A stretch of 14,123 nucleotides of DNA, from assembly GCA_902779075.1 (NCBI GenBank), contig CACZAK010000184.1, positions 1 through 14,123 on the forward strand, given 5' to 3'. Positions 1 to 5,625 of this stretch are shown piece by piece. This DNA comes from an uncultured bacterium. GTDB lineage: Bacteria; Verrucomicrobiota; Kiritimatiellia; RFP12; UBA1067. Position numbers and translations under genes: made by a program. Position 1 is the first letter of the stretch; the number at the start of each line of letters is the position of its first letter. The notes below the pieces were generated by a model that did not search any database, was not told where the DNA came from, and worked only from the letters and a program-made list of their open reading frames with translations.

Positions 1-76
1 GTGCTGCGGCGCATGGTGCGCGGCGGCTGAGATGAGACCCGCAGAACCTGATCCGGGTAATGCCGGCGGAGGAAGA
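1..76 (+). promoter_or_regulatory. TPP riboswitch (THI element), 5' end cut off by the window edge
   Basis: The conserved THI-box blocks are readable in order: gtgc at 1-4, ctgaga at 27-32, accc at 36-39, then aacctgatccgggtaatg and ccggcggaggaag up to 76. A P3-like stem gcgca/tgcgc lies at about 10-22, and P5 is ccgg/ccgg around the gtaat loop. Known aptamers of this class bind thiamine pyrophosphate and shut down thiamine genes; the thiS-thiF-thiG genes follow directly. The 5' strand of P1 lies upstream of the window. The ribosome binding site ggaggaag (68-75) is itself in the 3' P1 strand, four bases before the thiS start, so ligand binding probably hides it directly. Confidence 0.9.
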
Positions 77-79
77 AAA

Positions 80-280
80 ATGAAGATCAAGTACCAAGGC
101 GAGCCAGTCGATACGACGGCGAAGACGGTTGCCGAGTTTCTCTCGGCACGAGGCGTAGACCCAGCGAAGGCGATTGTCGAATACGGCGGCGAAGTGTATG
201 CACCAGGAGCCGATCTTTCGGCGCTTGCGCTCGTTGACGGCGCTTCGCTCGATGTGTTCAAGATGACGGCTGGGGGCTGA
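80..280 (+). CDS. thiS: Sulfur carrier protein ThiS
   Basis: This is a 66-residue ubiquitin-fold protein ending in Gly-Gly, the tail that ThiF adenylates and that is converted to a thiocarboxylate to give sulfur to ThiG for the thiazole ring. The segment VDTTAKTVAEFLSARG and the C-terminal DVFKMTAGG fit the family, and the length is typical. I chose the ATG at 80 because ggaggaag (68-75) precedes it; an upstream ATG at 32 would add 16 residues read from the riboswitch itself. The stop is followed after one base by the thiF start, so the two are probably translated together. Control is likely by the TPP riboswitch immediately upstream. It is cytoplasmic. Confidence 0.93.
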   Translation: MKIKYQGEPVDTTAKTVAEFLSARGVDPAKAIVEYGGEVYAPGADLSALALVDGASLDVFKMTAGG

Positions 281-281
281 G

Positions 282-878
282 ATGTCGGCAAACACCTATC
301 TCACTCCCGAGGAACGCGCCGTGCTTGAATCGGCGCGTGTCGGGATCGCGGGCGCTGGCGGGCTTGGCTCCAACTGCGCGATGCATCTCGTGCGCTCGGG
401 GGTGAAGCACATCACGATCGCCGACTTCGATGTCGTAAACGAGTCGAATCTCAACAGGCAGTTCTTCTTCCGCGACCAGATCGGACAGAAGAAGGTCGAG
501 GCGATCAAGGCGAACCTCCTGCGCATTGAGCCGGATGCGGACATCCGCGCCGTAGACATGCGGCTTGACGCGTCCTCTGCGCGGGAAGTCTTTGCGGACT
601 GCGACATTGTCGTCGAGGCATTCGATGTAGTCGATGCGAAGGTTATGCTTGTTTCGTCTTTCGCATCTTCTGGCAAGAAGCTCGTGACGGCGAGCGGCCT
701 TGCCGGCTGGGGGCGCTCGAATGAGATGCGGGTCAGGAAGATGGGCAACATAGTCGCCGTCGGCGATGGAGAGACGGCGGTCGGCGCAAATGCCGCGCCT
801 GCCTCGCCCCGCGTCGGAATCGCCGCGGCAATGCAGGCCAATGCGGTTGTAGCAATGTTGCTGGGAGAGGAACTGTAA
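282..878 (+). CDS. thiF: ThiS adenylyltransferase ThiF (short form)
   Basis: ThiF activates the C-terminal glycine of ThiS with ATP. The 198-residue protein has the E1/MoeB/ThiF Rossmann fold: glycine-rich nucleotide loop GAGGLGSN at residues 24-31, acidic DFD at 48-50, and NRQ at 58-60 with the downstream GQKKVEA. It matches the short roughly 200-residue ThiF class that lacks the CxxC zinc pairs and the C-terminal cysteine of E. coli ThiF, so sulfur transfer must use another partner. The ATG at 282 has ggggg at 272-276 in front and sits one base after the thiS stop. MoeB or HesA is the alternative family, but the neighbours ThiS and ThiG decide it. Confidence 0.88.
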   Translation: MSANTYLTPEERAVLESARVGIAGAGGLGSNCAMHLVRSGVKHITIADFDVVNESNLNRQFFFRDQIGQKKVEAIKANLLRIEPDADIRAVDMRLDASSAREVFADCDIVVEAFDVVDAKVMLVSSFASSGKKLVTASGLAGWGRSNEMRVRKMGNIVAVGDGETAVGANAAPASPRVGIAAAMQANAVVAMLLGEEL

Positions 879-880
879 AA

Positions 881-920
881 CTCCGCGTTCTCTGCGACTC
901 TGCGCCTCTGCGTTAAAAAA
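881..920 (+). repeat. Dispersed ctctgcg-type intergenic repeat
   Basis: Three or four imperfect 8-9-base units built on (t)ctctgcg are followed by a run of A, filling most of the gap between thiF and thiG. A related element with tttgcg units lies at 12181-12213. On the minus strand it reads as the familiar spurious peptide NAEAQSRRE, which appears in many environmental bacterial genomes. Function unknown. It may be a transcribed spacer, since thiF and thiG are otherwise in series. Confidence 0.65.
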
Positions 921-948
921 CATAAATCGATTTGAAAGGGTAAAGAAA

Positions 949-1713
949 ATGAAAGATCTAATAATTGGCGGGAAGAAGTTTACGAGCCGCTTTTTCCTTG
1001 GAACAGGCAAGTTCGCGTCGGGCGAGCTTCTTAAGCAGGCAATTGAAGTGAGCGGAACTGAACTCGTGACTACTGCGCTCACGCGCGTCCACGAAGACGA
1101 TGCGGCGCACGACGATATCTTGGGCGTTATCGACCGTTCGAAGGTCGAGGTGATGCTCAACACTTCGGGCGCGCGCAACGCCGCCGAGGCGGTCAGGATC
1201 GCGAAGCTTGGAAAGGCCGCTGGCTACAACTGGATCAAGATCGAGGTCCATCCTGACGCGCGGTATCTACTGCCTGATCCGGTGGAAACACTTGAGGCGG
1301 TGAAGGAATGCGCTAAGCTCGGAATGGTCGTTCTTCCCTACATCAACGCCGATCCCGTTCTCGCGCGCCACTGCGAGGACGCGGGTGCTGCGGCGGTGAT
1401 GCCGCTTGGAAGCCCAATCGGTTCAAATCGCGGAATCCGCACGCGCGACATGATCGAGATCATAGTAGAACAGAGCCACGTTCCAGTAGTCGTCGACGCC
1501 GGAATCGGGCTCCCTTCCCATGCGGCAGAAGCGATTGAGCTTGGCGCGGACGCAGTTCTTGCGAACACTGCGGTCGCTGCGGCAGACGATCCCGTTGAGA
1601 TGGCGCGCGCCTTTGGCATGGCTGTCCGCGCCGCCGAAATCGCGCTCAGGGCGGGCCCGCCCGCCGAGCGCTCCACCGCCAGCGCCACCAGCCCGATGGA
1701 CATCTTCAAGTGA
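949..1713 (+). CDS. thiG: Thiazole synthase ThiG
   Basis: ThiG condenses deoxyxylulose 5-phosphate, dehydroglycine from ThiH and sulfur from ThiS thiocarboxylate into the thiazole phosphate of thiamine. The 254-residue TIM barrel shows FFLGTGKF near the N-terminus (16-22), the Schiff-base lysine in NWIKIEV (K97), the phosphate-site PLGSPIGSNRGI and the classic VVVDAGIGLPSHAAEAIELGADAVL stretch (positions about 1480-1560). Length is normal. The ATG at 949 has gaaaggg at 934-940. It is the third gene after the riboswitch, 70 bases from thiF with a dispersed repeat between. Its usual partner thiH is not next to it but 10.7 kb downstream. Confidence 0.96.
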   Translation: MKDLIIGGKKFTSRFFLGTGKFASGELLKQAIEVSGTELVTTALTRVHEDDAAHDDILGVIDRSKVEVMLNTSGARNAAEAVRIAKLGKAAGYNWIKIEVHPDARYLLPDPVETLEAVKECAKLGMVVLPYINADPVLARHCEDAGAAAVMPLGSPIGSNRGIRTRDMIEIIVEQSHVPVVVDAGIGLPSHAAEAIELGADAVLANTAVAAADDPVEMARAFGMAVRAAEIALRAGPPAERSTASATSPMDIFK

Positions 1714-1747
1714 CCATGCTGCCGACATATACGTCAAGGAGAAAACA

Positions 1748-1878
1748 ATGACGACATACAACACGAAAGGAACGTGTTCGCGGGCGATCAACTACGAGGT
1801 CGCGGACGGGGTGGTGACGAAGTGCGAAATCGTTGCCCCGACCAGCTCGCCCGCGCGCTCGAGGCGGAGCGTGCATGA
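1748..1878 (+). pseudogene. TSCPD-domain protein gene with its middle deleted (copy 1)
   Basis: The first 29 codons read MTTYNTKGTCSRAINYEV...CEIV, the start of the small (about 80-residue) TSCPD-domain proteins of unknown function. From 1834 a different frame reads CPDQLARALEAERA and stops at 1876-1878, which is exactly how that family ends. The central 35-45 residues, including the conserved glycine/cysteine segment, are gone, and the junction near 1832-1836 changes the frame. A strong aaggag (1736-1741) and ATG are kept. Translation from this ATG would run on out of frame to 1993, across the sigma-factor start. It lies 34 bases after thiG. Two more remnants of the family lie at 11450 and 12225. 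Confidence 0.78.
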
Positions 1879-1890
1879 AGTCTGCATTTC

Positions 1891-2649
1891 ATGGCAAAGA
1901 TACCTACAACCTCAACGACACTTCTGCGCGACGTTGCTAGCGATTCGCAACACGCGCGCTGGACGGAGTTTGCCGCACGCTATCGTCCGATGATGGAAGC
2001 GTATCTGCGCGAGCGATTCCCTTCTGTCGAAGCTGACGACGTCATTCAGGAGACGCTGATTGCCGTTTGGGCGGCGTTGCCGTCCTATCGCTATGCTCCG
2101 GACGAGAAGGGGCATTTTCACAACTATTTGACCGGCATTCTCCGCAACAAGGCGCTGCGTCAGCTTTACAAAGAGCAGCGTCATGCCGAAATCGCCGAAA
2201 TGGTGCATGATGACGCGTCATGCGACGGTAGGGCGCGGACTCTGGCCGCGCCGCCCAGCACGTCATTCACCGGTAGGGCGCGGACTCTGGCCGCGCCGCC
2301 TGGCACGTCGTCCATTGGTAGGGCGGGCGCTCACCCCTCTAGTGACATTGCTTCGCAATGCTCGCTACGCTCGGGGGATATGCGCACGCCGCCCGTCACG
2401 ATGTCCGATGACGAACAATCCTGGCGCGAAACGCTCGTTGAAATCGCGCTGCGCCAATTAATGAACGACGAAACAATTCAATCCCGCACTCGCCAGGTGT
2501 TCCTGCGCGTGGCGGTGAACGGAGAGAAGCCGGACGACGTCGCCGCCGCGTTCGGAATCAATCGCAACGCCGTCGACCAGATCAAAAACAGGATGATGCC
2601 GCGTCTTCAGAAGATCGTGGCGGCTCTTGAAAAGGCGGGAAATATATGA
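1891..2649 (+). CDS. RNA polymerase sigma-70 family (ECF-like) sigma factor with internal repeat insert
   Basis: The N-terminal half (residues about 5-105) is region 2: TTSTTLLRDVA, ARYRPMMEAYLRERF, then ADDVIQETLIAVWAAL, the core-binding and -10-recognition helices. The C-terminal part (about 170-250) is region 4, with helix-turn-helix segment PDDVAAAFGINRNAVDQIKNR. Between them, residues about 110-165 are low-complexity sequence encoded by repeats (see 2226-2340), far longer than a normal linker, yet the frame is open. The start at 1891 keeps the family-typical MAKIPTTSTTLL; no good ribosome site is visible. The stop overlaps the kinase start (ATGA), and such sigma-kinase pairs are common in PVC bacteria. 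It probably regulates envelope or surface genes, which is inference. Confidence 0.85.
   Translation: MAKIPTTSTTLLRDVASDSQHARWTEFAARYRPMMEAYLRERFPSVEADDVIQETLIAVWAALPSYRYAPDEKGHFHNYLTGILRNKALRQLYKEQRHAEIAEMVHDDASCDGRARTLAAPPSTSFTGRARTLAAPPGTSSIGRAGAHPSSDIASQCSLRSGDMRTPPVTMSDDEQSWRETLVEIALRQLMNDETIQSRTRQVFLRVAVNGEKPDDVAAAFGINRNAVDQIKNRMMPRLQKIVAALEKAGNI
2226..2340 (+). repeat. Three in-frame 45-bp units with a palindromic core inside the sigma gene
   Basis: Units begin at 2226, 2271 and 2316, exactly 45 bases apart. The first two share the 30-base core starting cggtagggcgcggactctgg almost perfectly; the third keeps only cggtaggg-like sequence and then diverges. Each full core holds a perfect 7-bp stem, ggcgcgg/ccgcgcc, around a 7-base loop. 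They encode GRARTLAAPP twice and then GRAGAHPSS. The 45-base period preserves the reading frame. The palindromes resemble extragenic REP-like elements more than coding sequence. Confidence 0.85.
2346..2360 (+). repeat. Small perfect inverted repeat next to the 45-bp units
   Basis: The bases cattgc ttc gcaatg form a 6-bp stem with a 3-base loop, followed by ctcgctacgctcgg. This sequence style is typical of dispersed non-coding repeats in bacteria, but here it is read in frame as part of the sigma factor (residues about 152-160). It suggests that a second repeat family entered the same linker. Confidence 0.5.
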
Positions 2650-4106
2650 GTCTCGGCGTGGACGAGATAGAAGGAATCCTTTCCGCCCATGAGCGAATGC
2701 CGACAGGCGCGTCTTTTCAGGACGGTGCAGTGTTCGGCAACTGGAGTGTGACGGCCTTTCTCGGCAAGGGCGGGAGCGGCGAAGTGTATCGCGCGGTGCA
2801 TGTTTCGCTCGGAACGTCAGCCGCCGTAAAGGTGCTTGTCCGCGACGAGCCGCGCGCGAGGGAGCGGTTCGAGCGCGAGGCGAAGCTTCTTTCGGAATTG
2901 AAGTCTGCGTCATTCCCGCAGTTCTTCGAATATGGCGAAGCGAACGGATCCTTCTATCTTGTGATGGAGCTCCTTGAGCCGGGCGATCTGCCGTCCGGAG
3001 ACAGGGAAGTCGCGCGCTTCTTGCGTCAGGTTTGCGATGCCGTCGCCGAACTTCATGCCCGCGGGATCGTCCATCGCGACATAAAGCCTTCCAACATCCT
3101 CTGGCGCACTGGGACAACGGGCGTCCCGCCCGTTGCTGTCCCCGTTCTTGCCGACCTTGGCCTCGCCAAGGAAATCGGCACTTCTAACCACCAAACCACC
3201 AAACTACCAAACCGCCAAACTTCCCTCGGCGTCGGCACGCCCGGCTACGGAGCCCCTGAGCAGATGGAGCGCGGCGAGGCGTCCGTAGCATCCGACATCC
3301 ACGCTCTCGGCGTATTGGCCGACCGCTGCTTCGACGGCAAGCCGCCAAAGACATGGCGGCGCATCATCGAACGCGCGACGTCATCCATCCCGGATCGGCG
3401 CTATCAGTCCGTCGACGCCTTCATCCGCGCGATTCGGTGGCGGAACTTCCTGCGGACTGCTGGTTTCGGCGCCTTCGCAGCTCTGCTTCTCGGAGCAATC
3501 GCCGCCAGCGTAGCCGCATGGCTTGCGATGGGCGGCGGAGAATGGATCAAGTGGCGCATGTTGTGTGCACGCGGCGAGATCGTGAGCGCGGAGGAGAAGT
3601 CCGAGCCGTATGAAAGTCCGGTCTACGGCAAGTGCCGCCGCATATTTCATGTTGCCAACGTCGTGGAAGGAACGATCATCGATCTTCGGAAGAGGACATT
3701 GTCGTTCAAGGATCCGATAGAGCTTGCTCCGGGCGAATACCGGATTATCGGACCTGGTCGGCTCGATGTTGCGCTGTCGGGGCCGTCCAACGCCGTGGTG
3801 CGCTTGAAGAACTGCGTTTTGAACAACATGACGACGGTTCGGCATCCGAAAAACAGGATAAGCTACGTCATGGAAGGCGGGGCGTACTTGAATTTCGCGA
3901 ATCTCGACGAAAGCTCGCAAATGCGCAAGTCGGTCAGTTTGTCCGAAGCGTGCCAGGGCGGAAATGACTACGCAGTCGAGTTCCGGGGTCCGCTCGCGTT
4001 CAAGGAACTGAACCGGAATCGGCAGGAAGAGCGCGACCGTACATTGCGCGAAGAGACTGATCGCGTGAACCGCGATGGACTGAAAGCCTTTCCCCGCGTT
4101 TTTTAG
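2646..4106 (+). CDS. Transmembrane serine/threonine protein kinase (PknB/Hanks type)
   Basis: The kinase domain covers residues about 30-265: glycine loop LGKGGSGEVY (39-48), lysine in AAVKVLV (K62), catalytic HRDIKPSNIL (143-152), metal site DLG (170-172, in place of DFG) and GAPEQM (202-207), the APE motif. One membrane span follows at about 272-296 (FGAFAALLLGAIAASVAAWL). The remaining 190 residues should be periplasmic; they end in a highly charged, probably helical segment and match no sensor domain I know. All catalytic residues are present, so it is probably active. Two low-complexity inserts lie in the catalytic lobe, TGTTGVPPV (155-163) and the repeat-encoded NHQTTKLPNRQTS (181-193) in the activation segment. 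It starts within the sigma-factor stop (ATGA), implying coupled translation and a joint signalling role. Confidence 0.9.
   Translation: MSLGVDEIEGILSAHERMPTGASFQDGAVFGNWSVTAFLGKGGSGEVYRAVHVSLGTSAAVKVLVRDEPRARERFEREAKLLSELKSASFPQFFEYGEANGSFYLVMELLEPGDLPSGDREVARFLRQVCDAVAELHARGIVHRDIKPSNILWRTGTTGVPPVAVPVLADLGLAKEIGTSNHQTTKLPNRQTSLGVGTPGYGAPEQMERGEASVASDIHALGVLADRCFDGKPPKTWRRIIERATSSIPDRRYQSVDAFIRAIRWRNFLRTAGFGAFAALLLGAIAASVAAWLAMGGGEWIKWRMLCARGEIVSAEEKSEPYESPVYGKCRRIFHVANVVEGTIIDLRKRTLSFKDPIELAPGEYRIIGPGRLDVALSGPSNAVVRLKNCVLNNMTTVRHPKNRISYVMEGGAYLNFANLDESSQMRKSVSLSEACQGGNDYAVEFRGPLAFKELNRNRQEERDRTLREETDRVNRDGLKAFPRVF
3188..3219 (+). repeat. Four tandem 8-bp units within the kinase gene
   Basis: The units are ccaccaaa, ccaccaaa, ctaccaaa and ccgccaaa, contiguous from 3188 to 3219. 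They encode the polar stretch between the DLG motif and GTPGYGAPE, that is, the kinase activation segment. Eight is not a multiple of three, so loss or gain of one unit would shift the frame and truncate the kinase. The units are imperfect, which should lower slippage. Confidence 0.7.
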
Positions 4107-4232
4107 TGTTCTTTCATTTTCCGCATAAGATTTCTGCGCGGACCTTGAAGTATGAAATAGAGGCAGGGTATACCCTTTCCACGAAAGAAGGCGTACAGTC
4201 GCGATTGCCGTTAATGTATTTTGCAGATTCTC

Positions 4233-4254
4233 GCCCATAAACGGTGGGCTTTTT
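4233..4254 (+). terminator. Rho-independent terminator after the sigma-kinase pair
   Basis: The arms gccca (4233-4237) and tgggc (4245-4249) form a 5-bp stem around a 7-base loop, followed by ttttt (4250-4254). It lies 127 bases after the kinase stop and directly before the next -10 box, so one transcription unit ends where the next begins. The stem is short, so termination may be partial. Confidence 0.6.
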
Positions 4255-4262
4255 GCTATAAT
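4254..4262 (+). promoter_or_regulatory. Extended -10 promoter for the FISUMP/LRR transcript
   Basis: The sequence tgctataat gives a perfect TATAAT (4257-4262) with the TGn extension. No good -35 box lies 16-18 bases upstream, where the terminator stem sits, which fits an extended -10 promoter. Transcription would start near 4269, leaving a leader of about 330 nt before the gene at 4599. Confidence 0.65.
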
Positions 4263-4268
4263 ACGCAA

Positions 4269-4590
4269 TAGACAATTTAAGACTTTGCGTTCGACGCATC
4301 GTTTTGGCTCAGGTGAAACCTGGAAAATTTTACTGCGAGAGCCGGCGAAGCGGAGAATGCGTCCCTATGGGCGCATCTTCTTTCGTGGTTTCTCGCAGGG
4401 CATTCCAGGGCCTCACCGAAGCCGCGGCGGAGGAATGCGCCCTCTTTCTTTTGCCGCAATTGGAACAAGGGCAAGAGGAAAGAATGGCAAAAGGAACGTC
4501 AGAAAAGCTGGCTCAGGAAGGCCTGCGCAGAAACCGCGATCTGTTCGCGGTAGGGGCGCAACACAGCAAGACAGAGAAATGAAAGAGAGG
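4269..4590 (+). ncRNA. Highly structured 5' leader / candidate RNA element
   Basis: The stretch between the promoter and the secreted-protein gene holds six successive stems. They are tgcgt/acgca (4286-4298); caggt/acctg (4310-4322); ctgcgaga/tctcgcag (4333-4340 with 4391-4398) enclosing a second hairpin (4357-4361, 4363-4365 with 4369-4376); gcattcc/ggaatgc (4400-4406 with 4432-4438); an 11-bp stem with wobble pairs (4445-4455 with 4470-4480); and accgcg/cgcggt (4533-4538 with 4546-4551). I do not recognise it as a known riboswitch, tmRNA, RNase P, 6S or SRP RNA. The open frames through it lack ribosome sites and look non-coding. It could be a cis-regulatory leader or a separate small RNA. 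Confidence 0.5.
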
Positions 4591-4598
4591 TAACGAAA

Positions 4599-5594
4599 AT
4601 GAAAAAACTAATTGCAACGATTGTTCTGTCTTTGGGAGCAATCGCCTTTGCCACGCCAACTGTCACGGATGTTACCGCGAAGCAGCGGTATCCGTGGAAC
4701 GGGCTGGTGGATATCACCTGCAAGGTGACGGGGATTGACGGAACGGGCCAATGTGAGTTCTCCATGGCTGCTGTCATGCCAGATACGGGCGAAGCTCGCG
4801 ATGTTTCGCAATTCTGGGTTGTGAAGAACGGCGTGAATTCGACTGACAAGAAAGTGCAAGCCAACGGCATATACAAGTTGCTCTGGGATGCAAAAGCAGA
4901 ACTTGGGCAGGTGGCATACGACAATATGGTCATGCGTGTCAATGTTGTCGGATTTCACGATAATCACGATGCGGTCCAGCTCTGGGAAGGTGGACCGTAC
5001 TGGGCGACAACGAATATCGGCGCAGAGAACCCCGAAGAATACGGCTACTATTTCTGGTGGGGCGATACGGTGGGGTACAAGCGCGAGAACGATAAATGGG
5101 TAGCTATCGACTGGTCGTCGTCGAACATCTCTTTCGATTCGGGCAATACCCCAACCTACGGCAAGGATGTTGCCACGCTGCAAAGCGAAGGATGGATCAC
5201 GGCAGATGGCGTCCTTGCGTCGGCTCATGATGCGGCGCATGTCCATTGGGGCGGCGACTGGCGCATGCCGACGGATGCGGAGTTTTCAGATCTCATCAAC
5301 AATTGCACCACAACATGGACAACCCGGAATGGCGTCTATGGGCGGCTCGTAACAGGCAAGGGCGCGTATGCGGACAGGAGCATCTTCCTTCCGGCTGCCG
5401 GCTACGGCAGCGGCTACGACTCGGGCCTCGGCCGCCCCGGCTCGTGCGGCGGCTGTTGGTCCTCTACGCCGCGTTCGGACACTTCCTACCACGCGTGCAA
5501 CCTCCACTTCCATTCGGGCAGTTTCTACCGGACCATGGACTTCCGGGACGCCTGGCAGTCTGTCCGTCCAGTTCGAGGATTTGCCGAATCGTAG
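4599..5594 (+). CDS. Secreted FISUMP-domain protein (Fibrobacter major paralogous domain)
   Basis: The 331-residue protein starts with a signal peptide, MKKLIATIVLSLGAIAFA, cut before TP at about residue 18. Residues about 20-125 form a beta-rich domain beginning VTDVTAKQRYPWNGLVDIT, which I associate with secreted proteins of this bacterial lineage. Residues about 130-330 match the FISUMP (TIGR02145) pattern: YWATTNIGAENPEEYGYYFWWGD, WRMPTDAEFSDLINNC, SIFLPAAGYG, CWSSTP and a final SVRPVRG. The biochemical role of this family is not known; members are exported lipoproteins or surface proteins. The ATG at 599 bases past 4000 has agagagg at 4584-4590. It follows the structured leader and lies 31 bases before the LRR gene, probably in one transcript. 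Confidence 0.85.
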   Translation: MKKLIATIVLSLGAIAFATPTVTDVTAKQRYPWNGLVDITCKVTGIDGTGQCEFSMAAVMPDTGEARDVSQFWVVKNGVNSTDKKVQANGIYKLLWDAKAELGQVAYDNMVMRVNVVGFHDNHDAVQLWEGGPYWATTNIGAENPEEYGYYFWWGDTVGYKRENDKWVAIDWSSSNISFDSGNTPTYGKDVATLQSEGWITADGVLASAHDAAHVHWGGDWRMPTDAEFSDLINNCTTTWTTRNGVYGRLVTGKGAYADRSIFLPAAGYGSGYDSGLGRPGSCGGCWSSTPRSDTSYHACNLHFHSGSFYRTMDFRDAWQSVRPVRGFAES

Positions 5595-5625
5595 TGGATA
5601 AAATTTTGATGACTGGAGGTACACA

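Noticed and set aside
258..1178. Minus-strand open frame of 306 codons opposite thiF and thiG
   Set aside because: It is the shadow of two well-supported genes, crosses the dispersed repeat at 881-920, and has no ribosome site or recognisable domain.
2226..2340. Insertion sequence or integrated mobile element in the sigma gene
   Set aside because: There is no transposase and no target duplication visible; the segment is only tandem 45-base units.
3381..4268. Minus-strand open frame of 295 codons opposite the kinase C-terminus
   Set aside because: The plus-strand kinase frame is conserved and complete; the minus frame has no family signature and runs through the terminator and promoter region.
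4285..4593. Two overlapping plus-strand ORFs in the leader (from 4285 and 4304)
   Set aside because: Neither has a ribosome site, both are interrupted by strong RNA stems, and the composition is unlike a protein; a structured RNA explains the region better. A homologue search could reverse this.
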